From positions 1-7,757 of the forward strand of contig JAODNF010000156.1 of the NCBI GenBank assembly GCA_025464915.1: 7,757 bases of DNA, given 5' to 3'. This document shows, piece after piece, positions 1 to 6,721 of this stretch; position 1 is the stretch's first letter; the number at the start of each line of letters is the position of its first letter. Under the pieces are notes generated by a model. The model ran no database searches. It was given only the letters and a program-made list of their open reading frames with translations, and had not been told where the DNA came from. Source of the DNA: Frankiales bacterium. Its GTDB lineage: Bacteria > Actinomycetota > Actinomycetes > Mycobacteriales > SCTD01. A program made the translations under genes and the position numbers.

Positions 1-29
1 GCGATGATGGGGTTGAACTTCCTGTTCAT
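1..29 (-). CDS. 5' end of an unidentified gene following the TadE-like genes (partial)
   Basis: The sequence shows an ATG at 27-29 on the minus strand, preceded by a good purine-rich ribosome site (AAAGGGA, 37-43) at a 7-base spacing. The frame stays open to the window edge and reads MNRKFNPII followed by a GCN codon (Ala). It starts 32 bases after the stop of the second TadE-like gene, so it is probably the next gene of the same operon. A short basic stretch followed by hydrophobic residues would suit an N-terminal membrane anchor. In Tad clusters a CpaB/RcpC-like (SAF domain) protein often sits nearby, and that is my best guess, but nine residues cannot establish it. Confidence 0.55.
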
Positions 30-35
30 CGATCA

Positions 36-56
36 GTCCCTTTCGGTGGTGGAACG
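36..56 (-). promoter_or_regulatory. second copy of the CGTTYCAC / CGAAAGGGAC element
   Basis: CGTTCCAC (49-56 on the minus strand), three bases, then CGAAAGGGAC (36-45), located between the second TadE-like gene and the ATG at 29. It matches the element at 6753-6772 at 17 of 18 defined bases with a one-base spacer difference. Its 3' half also acts as the probable ribosome site, so part of the match could be explained by that role. Confidence 0.3.
37..43 (-). promoter_or_regulatory. ribosome binding site for the gene starting at 29
   Basis: AAAGGGA on the minus strand, 7 bases before the ATG at 29. It is the main support for treating that ATG as a real start. The site lies inside the longer CGAAAGGGAC element (36-45) that recurs upstream of the gene starting at 6716, so the bases may have two roles. 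Confidence 0.5.
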
Positions 57-61
57 CCGGG

Positions 62-583
62 TCACTCTTCTCGCCCCGTAGCGGTGGAGGTCATGGTCTG
101 GATGTCGTGGGGGAAGGTGTCGCCCGCGCCGACGAGGCTGGTGGCCGCGTTGGCGATGGAGCCGATGAACCGGAGGTCGACGTCCTTGGAGATCACGATC
201 GTCACGGTGTCGCCGCTCTGGGCCTCGATCGGCAGGTCGGATGCGGCGGCGGTCCGGACGGTGGCCGAGGTCCCGTTGTACACGGTGACGACCACCCTCA
301 GATCGGAATCGTTGGCAGCCGCCTGCGCGAACCGGGTGATGTCGTCACGGGTCGGGCGCCGGCTGATGACCTGAGTGCCGTCGGCATTCGTCTTGACGAC
401 GTGCGGGTTCGCGTCGACCGACGTGGCGTAGCGCAGGGTGTCGGCGCTGGCGCCGTTGACCTTCTGGTAGCCGTGCATCATCGAGAACAGCGGTAGGGCG
501 CCGAAGCCGAGCAGCAGCAGCAGGGTGCTGATGATCCCCATCTCGACAGCGGCGACCCCGTCGTCTCCTCGCTGCCGGCTCAC
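62..583 (-). CDS. TadE-like minor pseudopilin (second copy)
   Basis: A 173-residue protein predicted to be a single-pass, TadE/TadF-type minor pseudopilin of a Tad/Flp pilus machine. The N-terminus has a short basic leader (VSRQRGDDG), then VAAVE and a hydrophobic helix (about 15-36). A Gly9/Val10 junction followed by Glu at mature position 5 (Glu14) matches the G/xxxxE prepilin-peptidase pattern known for TadE and TadF. The remainder is an extracytoplasmic domain with no cysteine. The open frame continues upstream to 1042, but that part is out of frame with and inside the preceding gene. The GTG at 583 is chosen because it overlaps the preceding TGA (GTGA) and has GGAG five bases upstream. 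Translational coupling to the preceding gene is likely. The family is clear from the N-terminal motif and context, but the exact subtype (TadE or TadF) is not resolved. Confidence 0.8.
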   Translation of the reverse strand: MSRQRGDDGVAAVEMGIISTLLLLLGFGALPLFSMMHGYQKVNGASADTLRYATSVDANPHVVKTNADGTQVISRRPTRDDITRFAQAAANDSDLRVVVTVYNGTSATVRTAAASDLPIEAQSGDTVTIVISKDVDLRFIGSIANAATSLVGAGDTFPHDIQTMTSTATGREE

Positions 584-1146
584 TGCGACTCCACGCGCGC
601 GCGCCCGGTCCCCGTGATCGTCATCTGGTCCGTCGTGCCGGTGAAGGGCGCGAGGATGTAGCTGAAGGGGTTGGTGAAGTTCTTGGCGACCTTCACCTTC
701 ACGTAGCCCTGAGGCTTCGCGCATGGGGCGGTCGGCGAGAGGACGGTCCCCGTGCCGTCGCTGACCTCGACGTCCGAGGCGCTGACGGACCCGGTCGCGA
801 GCACGCGGTTGACGGCCTCGGCGACCTTCGAGGGGCAGAACTGGTAGCTGGTCGTGGTGTCCGTCGCCGTGTACGCGCCCACGACGGTGACGCCGGTCTG
901 CAGCGTGACCCCCGGCAGCGAGACGTTGCCGTTGTTGTCGATGTTCTTCTGCACTTGCGTGCTCGTCGTGTACGGGACAGCGGCGAAGCGCGCCGCCCGG
1001 TCCGCCGCCGAGTCGACCTGCGACTGCACGTAGAACAACCACGCGAAGTAGAACCCGATCCCCATCAGCAGCACGAACAGCGGGAACACCAGGGCGAACT
1101 CGACGGTGGTGACCCCGTCATCGCCGCGCAGCCGACGGCGGCTCAC
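580..1146 (-). CDS. TadE-like minor pseudopilin (first copy)
   Basis: A 188-residue TadE-family protein, predicted to be a membrane-anchored minor pseudopilin needed for Tad/Flp pilus biogenesis. The basic leader (VSRRRLRGDDG) is followed by VTTVEFALVFPLF and a long hydrophobic helix (about 17-40). Gly11/Val12 with Glu16 at mature position 5 fits the G/xxxxE processing motif, and TVEFALVFPLF is the hallmark TadE sequence. The C-terminal extracytoplasmic part contains two cysteines (104 and 142) that could form one disulfide. The frame is open to 1542, but everything before GTG 1146 lies inside the TadG-like gene in another frame. This GTG overlaps the upstream TGA (GTGA), and the bases before it read TTCCTCCC, with no Shine-Dalgarno sequence, so initiation probably depends on reinitiation after the upstream gene. 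It overlaps its downstream partner by the same GTGA arrangement. Confidence 0.85.
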   Translation of the reverse strand: MSRRRLRGDDGVTTVEFALVFPLFVLLMGIGFYFAWLFYVQSQVDSAADRAARFAAVPYTTSTQVQKNIDNNGNVSLPGVTLQTGVTVVGAYTATDTTTSYQFCPSKVAEAVNRVLATGSVSASDVEVSDGTGTVLSPTAPCAKPQGYVKVKVAKNFTNPFSYILAPFTGTTDQMTITGTGRARVESQ

Positions 1147-2699
1147 GGGAGGAACCGGTCGTTGCCGGAGCCGCGGACCAGGACGGACCGGAAAGCCCCG
1201 GACGCCTGTGTGGCAGCGACGGGTACAGCCTGGAAGTTGCCGTTGCCGACGTTGTTGATGATCACCGGGGTGACGTCGAGGAACGGCACGTCGTAGAGCC
1301 CCGTGCTCGACACGCCCCCGACGGTGCCGAGCGCCGGGGCCAGGCACCCGTTGTAGATGTCGAGCGCTGAGGCGGCGCCGGAGCAGCTGCGCACCCCGAC
1401 CGAGATGACCTCCACGGGCTTGCCGCTGAGGGCCGCCTCCGTGAGGGTCTGGGTCATGGTCGCCGTCAGCTGCGACGTGGTCGGCGCCGACCCGTTTCCC
1501 GTGGGCGGGTTGTAGAGGGACGCCACCGTGTCGTGCAGGCATCCCAGCAGGTCCAGCTGCCCGACGGAGGCGCCGGTGGTGCTGTTGACGACGGTGTTCG
1601 TCAACGCCAGCTGCTGGTTGATCGCGTTGTCGACGGCGTCCAGCGCGGTGGTGAGCTGGCCTTGCAGCGGACCGAGGATCGTCGTGTTGAGGTCGATTGC
1701 GGGGCTCGTCGTGCCCGTGATCGTCGCGACCGGCGAGATGAAGCTGGCACCGTTGAAGACCGGCACGATCACAGCGTTCTTGACGATCCGCTGGGCCGTG
1801 GAGCGCCCGTTCGGGGTCGCCACCTTGTCAGCCAGCGGCCCGCTGACCGGCTGGTCGATGGACACGCTGACCTTCGGGCAGAGAGAGTTGGGAAGCGTGG
1901 TCTGCAGCCGCACGCCGAGCTTCGCGAGGTTGGTCTGCACCGTGCTGAACACCGCGGTAGGGGACACCGGACCCGAGCCGAGCAGGCTGCCGGCGTTGAG
2001 GTTGGTGCCGCCCAGATCGAGCAAGTTGTTCTCTGAGTCCGACAGGGAGACCGAGACGCGGCCGTTCGTGGCGCAGTCGGGCACCGACGACCCGCTACCC
2101 CCGAAGAAGTTGTTGGACCAGGGCGCCCGGTCCTTGGTCATCGCCGCGGACGCCACGGAACACGCGTTGTTGAAGGTCGAAAGGGTCGCGTCGGGTACGA
2201 CGGTGATGTTGCTGCACGCTGCGGCCGAGGGCGTCGTCAGGGCCTGGTAGAGCGAGGGGTTGACCGCGTTGATCGCACTGAGCGCGTTGTTGAGGGCCGG
2301 GAGCGACGTCAAGGCGTTGATCAGCGACTGCAGGGGCTTCACCGACGTGTAGACGTTGCCGATCGTCTTGCAGTTCGTCGCGTTCTGCGTCAGCGAGGTC
2401 GTGACCGAGCCCAGACCCGGGATCGTCAGGTTCAGCGACGACGGGATCACGCTGTTGAGGGTCGGGAACACCGGGGCCACCGACGCGCCCGCGCTCGGAA
2501 CGAGCAGCGCGGAGGCAGCCGACTGGAGAGCCGACTGGTCGGATGCGCGCTGCGTCTCGGCCTCGCTCGTGCCCCAGACCAGGCTGGACAGCGACAGCGC
2601 GATGACGAGCAGGATCACCGGGATGATCGCGGCCGCCATGATGGCGATCGCGCCCTCGTCGTCGGGTCGACGCGAGCGCGCGTGCACAGCCTTCAGCAC
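1143..2699 (-). CDS. TadG-like pilus assembly protein (putative Flp pilus-assembly TadE/G-like N-terminal domain)
   Basis: A 518-residue protein with the architecture of actinobacterial TadG-like proteins. It has a basic N-terminus (1-12), the motif DDEG (13-16), one hydrophobic helix (about 17-42), a charged TSEAETQRASDQSALQSA segment directly after the membrane, and a large Ser/Thr/Asn-rich extracytoplasmic domain. The segment after the helix is typical of the family, where Asp/Gln-rich AxxAA-type sequences follow the anchor. Unlike the two TadE-like neighbours, it lacks Glu at position 5 after the glycine (it reads GAIAIM), so prepilin-peptidase cleavage is not predicted. The outer domain has eight cysteines (110, 162, 180, 209, 274, 387, 439, 452), an even number that suits disulfides. 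No von Willebrand A MIDAS motif is apparent, unlike some longer TadG proteins. The start is GTG 2697-2699, with GGGAG six bases upstream. It is the first gene of the three-gene overlapping cluster. Confidence 0.82.
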   Translation of the reverse strand: MLKAVHARSRRPDDEGAIAIMAAAIIPVILLVIALSLSSLVWGTSEAETQRASDQSALQSAASALLVPSAGASVAPVFPTLNSVIPSSLNLTIPGLGSVTTSLTQNATNCKTIGNVYTSVKPLQSLINALTSLPALNNALSAINAVNPSLYQALTTPSAAACSNITVVPDATLSTFNNACSVASAAMTKDRAPWSNNFFGGSGSSVPDCATNGRVSVSLSDSENNLLDLGGTNLNAGSLLGSGPVSPTAVFSTVQTNLAKLGVRLQTTLPNSLCPKVSVSIDQPVSGPLADKVATPNGRSTAQRIVKNAVIVPVFNGASFISPVATITGTTSPAIDLNTTILGPLQGQLTTALDAVDNAINQQLALTNTVVNSTTGASVGQLDLLGCLHDTVASLYNPPTGNGSAPTTSQLTATMTQTLTEAALSGKPVEVISVGVRSCSGAASALDIYNGCLAPALGTVGGVSSTGLYDVPFLDVTPVIINNVGNGNFQAVPVAATQASGAFRSVLVRGSGNDRFLP

Positions 2700-2743
2700 C
2701 CGGAGCTCCCAGTTTCGGTCTTTGTTGTCACCTTTTCGGACAT
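2693..2743 (-). other. possible 16-codon upstream ORF overlapping the tadG-like start
   Basis: On the minus strand an ATG at 2741-2743 opens a frame encoding MSEKVTTKTETGSSGC, ending at TGA 2693-2695 just inside the TadG-like gene in another frame. The peptide is hydrophilic and Thr/Ser-rich. No convincing ribosome site precedes the ATG, which lies within a palindrome, so this may be chance. If translated, termination next to the GTG at 2699 could couple its translation to that of the TadG-like gene. Confidence 0.2.
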
Positions 2744-2812
2744 CTCGATGTCATGACACCGCACGCTCGGGCTGTTTGGGCATAGTTCTTTGGAATCAGT
2801 TCCTTGCGGCAA
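2700..2812 (-). promoter_or_regulatory. intergenic control region of the tadG-tadE-tadE cluster
   Basis: This 113-base gap separates the stop of the NHLRC2-like gene from the TadG-like start. It is visibly richer in A/T than its surroundings and dense in symmetry. It holds an inverted repeat GACATC-N2-GATGTC (2739-2752) overlapping a perfect palindrome TGTCATGACA (2749-2758). On the minus strand it also holds two CCGAAA elements whose starts are 21 bases apart (2739 and 2718), and GGAA-N4-TTCC (2792-2803). No unambiguous -35/-10 pair for the housekeeping sigma factor and no T-tailed terminator for the upstream gene could be identified. I infer a regulated promoter for the pilus genes. Readthrough from the upstream genes cannot be excluded. 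Confidence 0.45.
2706..2710 (-). promoter_or_regulatory. ribosome binding site of the tadG-like gene
   Basis: GGGAG on the minus strand lies six bases before the GTG at 2699. It supports that GTG as the start, and it is the only strong ribosome site near the head of the pilus cluster. Confidence 0.6.
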
Positions 2813-4561
2813 TCAGCCGTTCAGGACGAGTTCCAAGCGAGCCGGGGCGCCAACCACCGATGTCACCGGGATCCCCCAGTCCTGCTGCGTGACGTGGCAG
2901 GCCGCGTGCTCCACGTCCACGTCGCAGCTGGCTGCGGACGCCGCCACGTGCAGCACTCCCTCGGATCCCTGCACCACGAGCTCGCGCACCAGGTCCGTGG
3001 AGGTGCCGGCCCCCGAGACCAGCAGCTCCGGCGGCGTGGCCGTCACGGTCAGCCGGGTCGACGGCCCGAAGGACTCGTCGAGCTTCTGCCCCGGCGGCGG
3101 CGTGAACACGACCGTCAGGGTCAGCGCTCCGGGCGCCACCTCCGTCACCGGACGCTGCGTCCGCTGCGCGACCCCGTCCACCACGAGAGCCTCGTCCGGC
3201 AGCCGCAACCGGGTCACCCGGTGGGCCGCCGACTCCACGACCAGCAGGTGCTCGCCGTCGACGACCGCGTCGCTGGGCTCGGCCAGCCCGGTCATCAGCG
3301 TGCTCAGGGTGTCGGTCGCCGGGTCGTACCGACGGACGGCGCCGTTGTAGGTGTCGGAGACGGCGACGCTGCCGTCCGGGAGCGCCGTGACGCCGAGCGG
3401 GTGCTGGAGGAGGGCCTCGCCCGCGGGTCCGTCCCTGTGGCCGAAGTCGAACAGGCCGGTGCCCACGGCCGTACCGACCGAGCCGTCGGCGTACCAGCGG
3501 AGCGCACTCGTCTCGGAGTCGGCGAACCAGAGCCGGTCGGTGCCGGCGGTCAGTCCGCTGGGCTGGGCGAGGTACGCCGACAGCGCCGCCCCGTCGTGCA
3601 GGCCCTCTCCGGTGGTACCCGCCAGGACGGAGACGGTCTCCCCGTCGTACCCCCAGAGCTGGTGCGTCCCTGCCATGGCGACCACGACCCGGCCGTCCCA
3701 GACCGCCACGTCCCAGGGCGTCGACAGGTTCGTCTCGAGAGCCGGGCCGCTCGTCGCGTCACCGGGTCGCCAGACCCGGCCCGTCCCGGCGACCGTCTGC
3801 ACGTCCCCCGTCGCGACGTCGAGAACGCGGAGCAGGTGGTTGGCGGTGTCGGCGACGAGCACGTGGCCGCTCTCGAGCAGTGCCAGGCCCTGCGGCTCGG
3901 CGAAGCTGGGCCGCGTGCCGTCCTGCCGGCCTCGCGTCCCGGAGCCGATGCGTCGGACCACCTCGAGGTCCTCGTCGAGGACGACGAGCGAGTGGTGCGC
4001 GGAGTCGGTGACGAGCAGCCCGCCGTCCGGCAGCCGGACGGCCTTGCCGGGGAAGAGCAGCGGGGAGGAGCTCGGCGACGGCGGGACGTACGGCGAGTCC
4101 CCTCGTCGCAGCGTCCCCTTGGCCTCGTGCTCAGCGACCAGGCCGTCAAGGAGCCGACCGATCCCCTCGACGTGGCCCTCGCCCGAGGACACGTGCACGA
4201 CGTAGCCCTCCGGGTCGACCAGCACGAGCGTCGGCCACGCCTTCACGGCGTACTGCTTCCACATCGACAGCTCGGGGTCGTCGAGGACCGGGTGGTGGAT
4301 CTCGTACCTCTCGACCGCGGCGACGAGCGCGTCGTGGTCGGCCTCGTGCACGAACTTCGGGGAGTGCACGCCGATGACCGTCAGCACGTCGTCGAACCGC
4401 TCCTCGAGCGGACGCAGCTCGTCGAGGACGTGCAGGCAGTTGACGCAGCAGAACGTCCAGTAGTCCAGCAGGACGAAGCGGCCGCGCAGCTCGGCGAGTG
4501 TCAGCGGCTCGGACCCGATCCAGCTCCTGCCCGCGAGCTCGGGGGCCCGGACCTTCGCCAT
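2813..4561 (-). CDS. NHLRC2-like protein: thioredoxin-like domain plus NHL beta-propeller
   Basis: A complete 582-residue protein. Residues 1-150 form a thioredoxin/TlpA-like fold: LRGRFVLLDYWTFCCVNC (26-43 region) carries the CCVNC motif (Cys38, 39, 42), and KAWPT (107-111) supplies the cis-proline. Residues about 165-455 are an NHL-type beta-propeller with repeated LPDGGLLVTDSAHHSLVVLD-like units. Residues about 457-582 form a beta-rich C-terminal domain with two more cysteines (546, 555). This three-part order and the doubled cysteine motif match the NHLRC2 family, which is found in bacteria and animals. The biochemical role of the family is poorly defined; a thiol redox activity is inferred. 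No signal peptide or membrane segment is seen, so it should be cytoplasmic, unlike extracytoplasmic TlpA/ResA proteins. The ATG at 4561 follows the upstream TAG by 10 bases with only a weak GGCGG ribosome site, suggesting co-transcription and possibly coupling. Confidence 0.88.
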   Translation of the reverse strand: MAKVRAPELAGRSWIGSEPLTLAELRGRFVLLDYWTFCCVNCLHVLDELRPLEERFDDVLTVIGVHSPKFVHEADHDALVAAVERYEIHHPVLDDPELSMWKQYAVKAWPTLVLVDPEGYVVHVSSGEGHVEGIGRLLDGLVAEHEAKGTLRRGDSPYVPPSPSSSPLLFPGKAVRLPDGGLLVTDSAHHSLVVLDEDLEVVRRIGSGTRGRQDGTRPSFAEPQGLALLESGHVLVADTANHLLRVLDVATGDVQTVAGTGRVWRPGDATSGPALETNLSTPWDVAVWDGRVVVAMAGTHQLWGYDGETVSVLAGTTGEGLHDGAALSAYLAQPSGLTAGTDRLWFADSETSALRWYADGSVGTAVGTGLFDFGHRDGPAGEALLQHPLGVTALPDGSVAVSDTYNGAVRRYDPATDTLSTLMTGLAEPSDAVVDGEHLLVVESAAHRVTRLRLPDEALVVDGVAQRTQRPVTEVAPGALTLTVVFTPPPGQKLDESFGPSTRLTVTATPPELLVSGAGTSTDLVRELVVQGSEGVLHVAASAASCDVDVEHAACHVTQQDWGIPVTSVVGAPARLELVLNG

Positions 4562-4571
4562 GACCGCCAGA

Positions 4572-6716
4572 CTAGGCCGGGCGGCGCCTCAGCAGCAGCC
4601 CCAGCGCGAGCAGGAAGCCGGCTGCCAGCGGCAGACCGGTGCCGAGGCCGGTGGCCGCCAGACCGCCGCGCGGGCCGCTCGCCGTCGGGGTCTTCGCGAC
4701 CGGTGTCGTGACGACCGTGATCGGCGTCTTCTCACCGAGGCCGTTCAGGCCCGCCCCGCTCAGCTGGCGGATCGCCAGGCCCTGCGCGTCGTTCGCGCCC
4801 TCGCCCGACTTCAAGGTCGGGCCGGCCGCGGCGATGCACTTCACGGAGGTGCAGGTGTCGACGGCAGAGGCCCAGAGCGCCTTGGACTTCGGCGCGATGA
4901 CCACGTCGATGAAGTCGTACATGCCGGCGCAGCGGTCCAGGCACGGCCCGCGGTGGATGGGGTCCTTCGCGGGCGCGACGGTGGAGGAGTGGAAGGTCGG
5001 CGGCTGGGAGAGCGCGTTGGTGCTGACCTCGACGTAGTAGTTCCAGGGCCGCGCGCCGCTCGCCTCGCGCGAGGTGCTGCCCGGGAACGAGATCGCGACG
5101 TGCCCCGGCTCCTGCGCGTCGATGCTGGGGAAGTTCACCGCGGCGACGCCGGGCGGCGCGATCAGGTAGGCCTTGCCCCAGGTCTGCCCGTGGTCCCGCG
5201 AGACCGACATGTAGGGGAGCAGGTCGTCGGCGCCGAACCAGACGTAGTAGAGGTTGCCCGCGGTGTCGGAGGCGATGGACGTCTGGTGGCTGGCCACCGC
5301 CATCTTGTTGACCTTGACGTCCTTCCAGGTCGTCCCGCTGTCCTCGGAGATGGCCACCCAGCCCTGGCCGCAGTGGCCCTTCGGAAGGAACAGCCGCCCA
5401 TCAGGGTCGGTGATGATGTGGCCGTGCAGGCTGCCGCAGACCTGCAGCCCGGTGCCCTCCTCGCCGTTGCCCGGGTCCACACCGAGGAACGGGTAGCTGC
5501 CTGTGAAGGTGAAGGTCCGGCCGCCGTCGAGGCTGCGGGCGCACTGCACGTCGGCAACCTTGTTGACGCAGTAGTAGACGATCTTCGGGTAGCCGATCGT
5601 GAACAGGCCACCGCGGGGCTTGCCGGTGACGACGGTCTGGTGGTCGTCGACGGGCGCCTCGCAGGCGAGCGGATTGCCGACCTGCCACGTCTTGCCCTCG
5701 TCATCGCTCCACTGCAGGAACGAGCAGCCGACTGTGAGGTCGTCGTTGAAGATGCGGCCGGTGTCGGGATCGACGTAGAGGTAGGGGTCCAGGGTGGTGG
5801 GCGGCGTCGGCTGACCGGCGATGAGGGGCGACACGTTGTGCCAGCTCGTGTTGCCGTCGCTGCTCGAGTAGATCAGCGTGCGCGGGGTCGCGGGCGAGAC
5901 GCCGTCGAAGTCGGCGGCCGTGATGAACGCGTTGCCCGCCTTCGTCACGCCGATCGTCGGCTCGGACGCCTTGCGCCCGATCTTGGTGGCGGCGAGGAGG
6001 AGCGGTGCCGTGTCCTTGACGACCTTGGTGGTCGGGTAGGTGGCGGGCGGCGCGGTGCCCAGCGGGATCTCGAGGTACGACGGTGCTGTCGCCGAGCCGT
6101 AGTGCGCGGTGAGGTCCTGGCCGGCGTCGACGTACTGGGGAGCGCCGACGAGCTGCAGCCTGCTCTTGACAGTCCCGTCGACGTCGACCTTGACGGTGTA
6201 GACGTGGGCCGTGCCGTCGGCGTTGGTCACCCCGGACGAGGCCTGGCCGATGACCTTCTGGTCCTTGGTCCCAGGGTCGGCGATGAGGCCGACCTGCAGG
6301 TTGTTGGCCGCGGCCAGCGGGTCGTGCGTCGACCAGAACCAGCTGATCTTCACCGTGCCCTTGAGGGTGCCGTGGTAGCTGCCCGTCCAGTAGGCGTTGG
6401 ACCCGTCGCTCGCGGAGTCGGGCCCTCCGGAGCTGAGCACGTTCGTCGCCTGCGTCTGGTCGCTGCTGCCCGCCGGGGCGGTCCGGGTGAAGCCCGCGGC
6501 CGGTCGCGCACCCAGCAGGTAGTAGCGGATCGACGGGATGACGGGCTCCACCGGCTTGACGTACGGCACCGCGGTGAACGCCTGGGTGACCAGTCCCTTG
6601 GTCGCCGGCGGCAGCTTCGCGGCCGCCTGGGAGCTCGGGGCGGACACCAGCCCGACCGTCAGGGCCACGGCCGAGGCGGCGAGCAGGGTCGCGCGAAAGC
6701 GGGTACGGCGGAGCAC
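4572..6716 (-). CDS. secreted Asp-box (sialidase-like) beta-propeller protein with C-terminal LAATG sorting signal
   Basis: A 714-residue exported protein. It has a signal peptide (VLRRTRFR, then a hydrophobic core to about 27, with likely cleavage after the AAA near 31-33). A beta-rich N-terminal domain (about 55-220) precedes a BNR/Asp-box propeller (about 250-620). Asp boxes are at 337-344 (SDDEGKTW), 395-402 (SLDGGRTF), 457-464 (SEDSGTTW) and 506-513 (SRDHGQTW), with a degenerate one at 285-292. Ten cysteines in the 331-627 region suit disulfides. The C-terminus has a Thr/Pro/Gly linker, LAATG (686-690), a hydrophobic span (about 695-709) and RRRPA: a sorting signal of the LAxTG type recognised by actinobacterial class E sortases. 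The FRIP motif of true sialidases was not found, so substrate and enzyme activity are unknown. The frame is open to 6908 but would overlap the E2 gene. GTG 6716 is chosen because GAGG lies five bases upstream and the signal peptide starts there. Confidence 0.85.
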   Translation of the reverse strand: MLRRTRFRATLLAASAVALTVGLVSAPSSQAAAKLPPATKGLVTQAFTAVPYVKPVEPVIPSIRYYLLGARPAAGFTRTAPAGSSDQTQATNVLSSGGPDSASDGSNAYWTGSYHGTLKGTVKISWFWSTHDPLAAANNLQVGLIADPGTKDQKVIGQASSGVTNADGTAHVYTVKVDVDGTVKSRLQLVGAPQYVDAGQDLTAHYGSATAPSYLEIPLGTAPPATYPTTKVVKDTAPLLLAATKIGRKASEPTIGVTKAGNAFITAADFDGVSPATPRTLIYSSSDGNTSWHNVSPLIAGQPTPPTTLDPYLYVDPDTGRIFNDDLTVGCSFLQWSDDEGKTWQVGNPLACEAPVDDHQTVVTGKPRGGLFTIGYPKIVYYCVNKVADVQCARSLDGGRTFTFTGSYPFLGVDPGNGEEGTGLQVCGSLHGHIITDPDGRLFLPKGHCGQGWVAISEDSGTTWKDVKVNKMAVASHQTSIASDTAGNLYYVWFGADDLLPYMSVSRDHGQTWGKAYLIAPPGVAAVNFPSIDAQEPGHVAISFPGSTSREASGARPWNYYVEVSTNALSQPPTFHSSTVAPAKDPIHRGPCLDRCAGMYDFIDVVIAPKSKALWASAVDTCTSVKCIAAAGPTLKSGEGANDAQGLAIRQLSGAGLNGLGEKTPITVVTTPVAKTPTASGPRGGLAATGLGTGLPLAAGFLLALGLLLRRRPA

Positions 6717-6721
6717 GGGCA

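Noticed and set aside
584..1042. Upstream extension of the second TadE-like frame
   Set aside because: It lies inside the first TadE-like gene in another frame, and its Arg/Gly-rich translation has no family features.
1147..1542. Upstream extension of the first TadE-like frame
   Set aside because: It is a shadow of the TadG-like gene; the TadE motif begins right after the GTG at 1146.
2176..2190. CGAAAGGG on the plus strand inside the TadG-like gene as another copy of the recurrent element
   Set aside because: It lies in coding sequence in the opposite orientation and lacks the CGTTYCAC half, so it is best treated as chance.
1528..2250. 240-codon plus-strand frame opposite the TadG-like gene
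   Set aside because: No recognisable domain, no ribosome site that stands out, and the minus-strand TadG-like protein is well supported.
2785..2803. GGAAC-containing repeat after the NHLRC2-like gene as an ECF sigma promoter or SOS box
   Set aside because: GGAAC is present, but no GTT or CGTC -10 lies at the expected distance, and the dyad does not fit the GAAC-N4-GTTC SOS box.
2804..4711. 635-codon plus-strand open frame opposite the NHLRC2-like gene
   Set aside because: Arg/Gly/Val-rich translation with no domain or motif, typical antisense shadow of a GC-rich gene; the minus-strand protein has clear family signatures.
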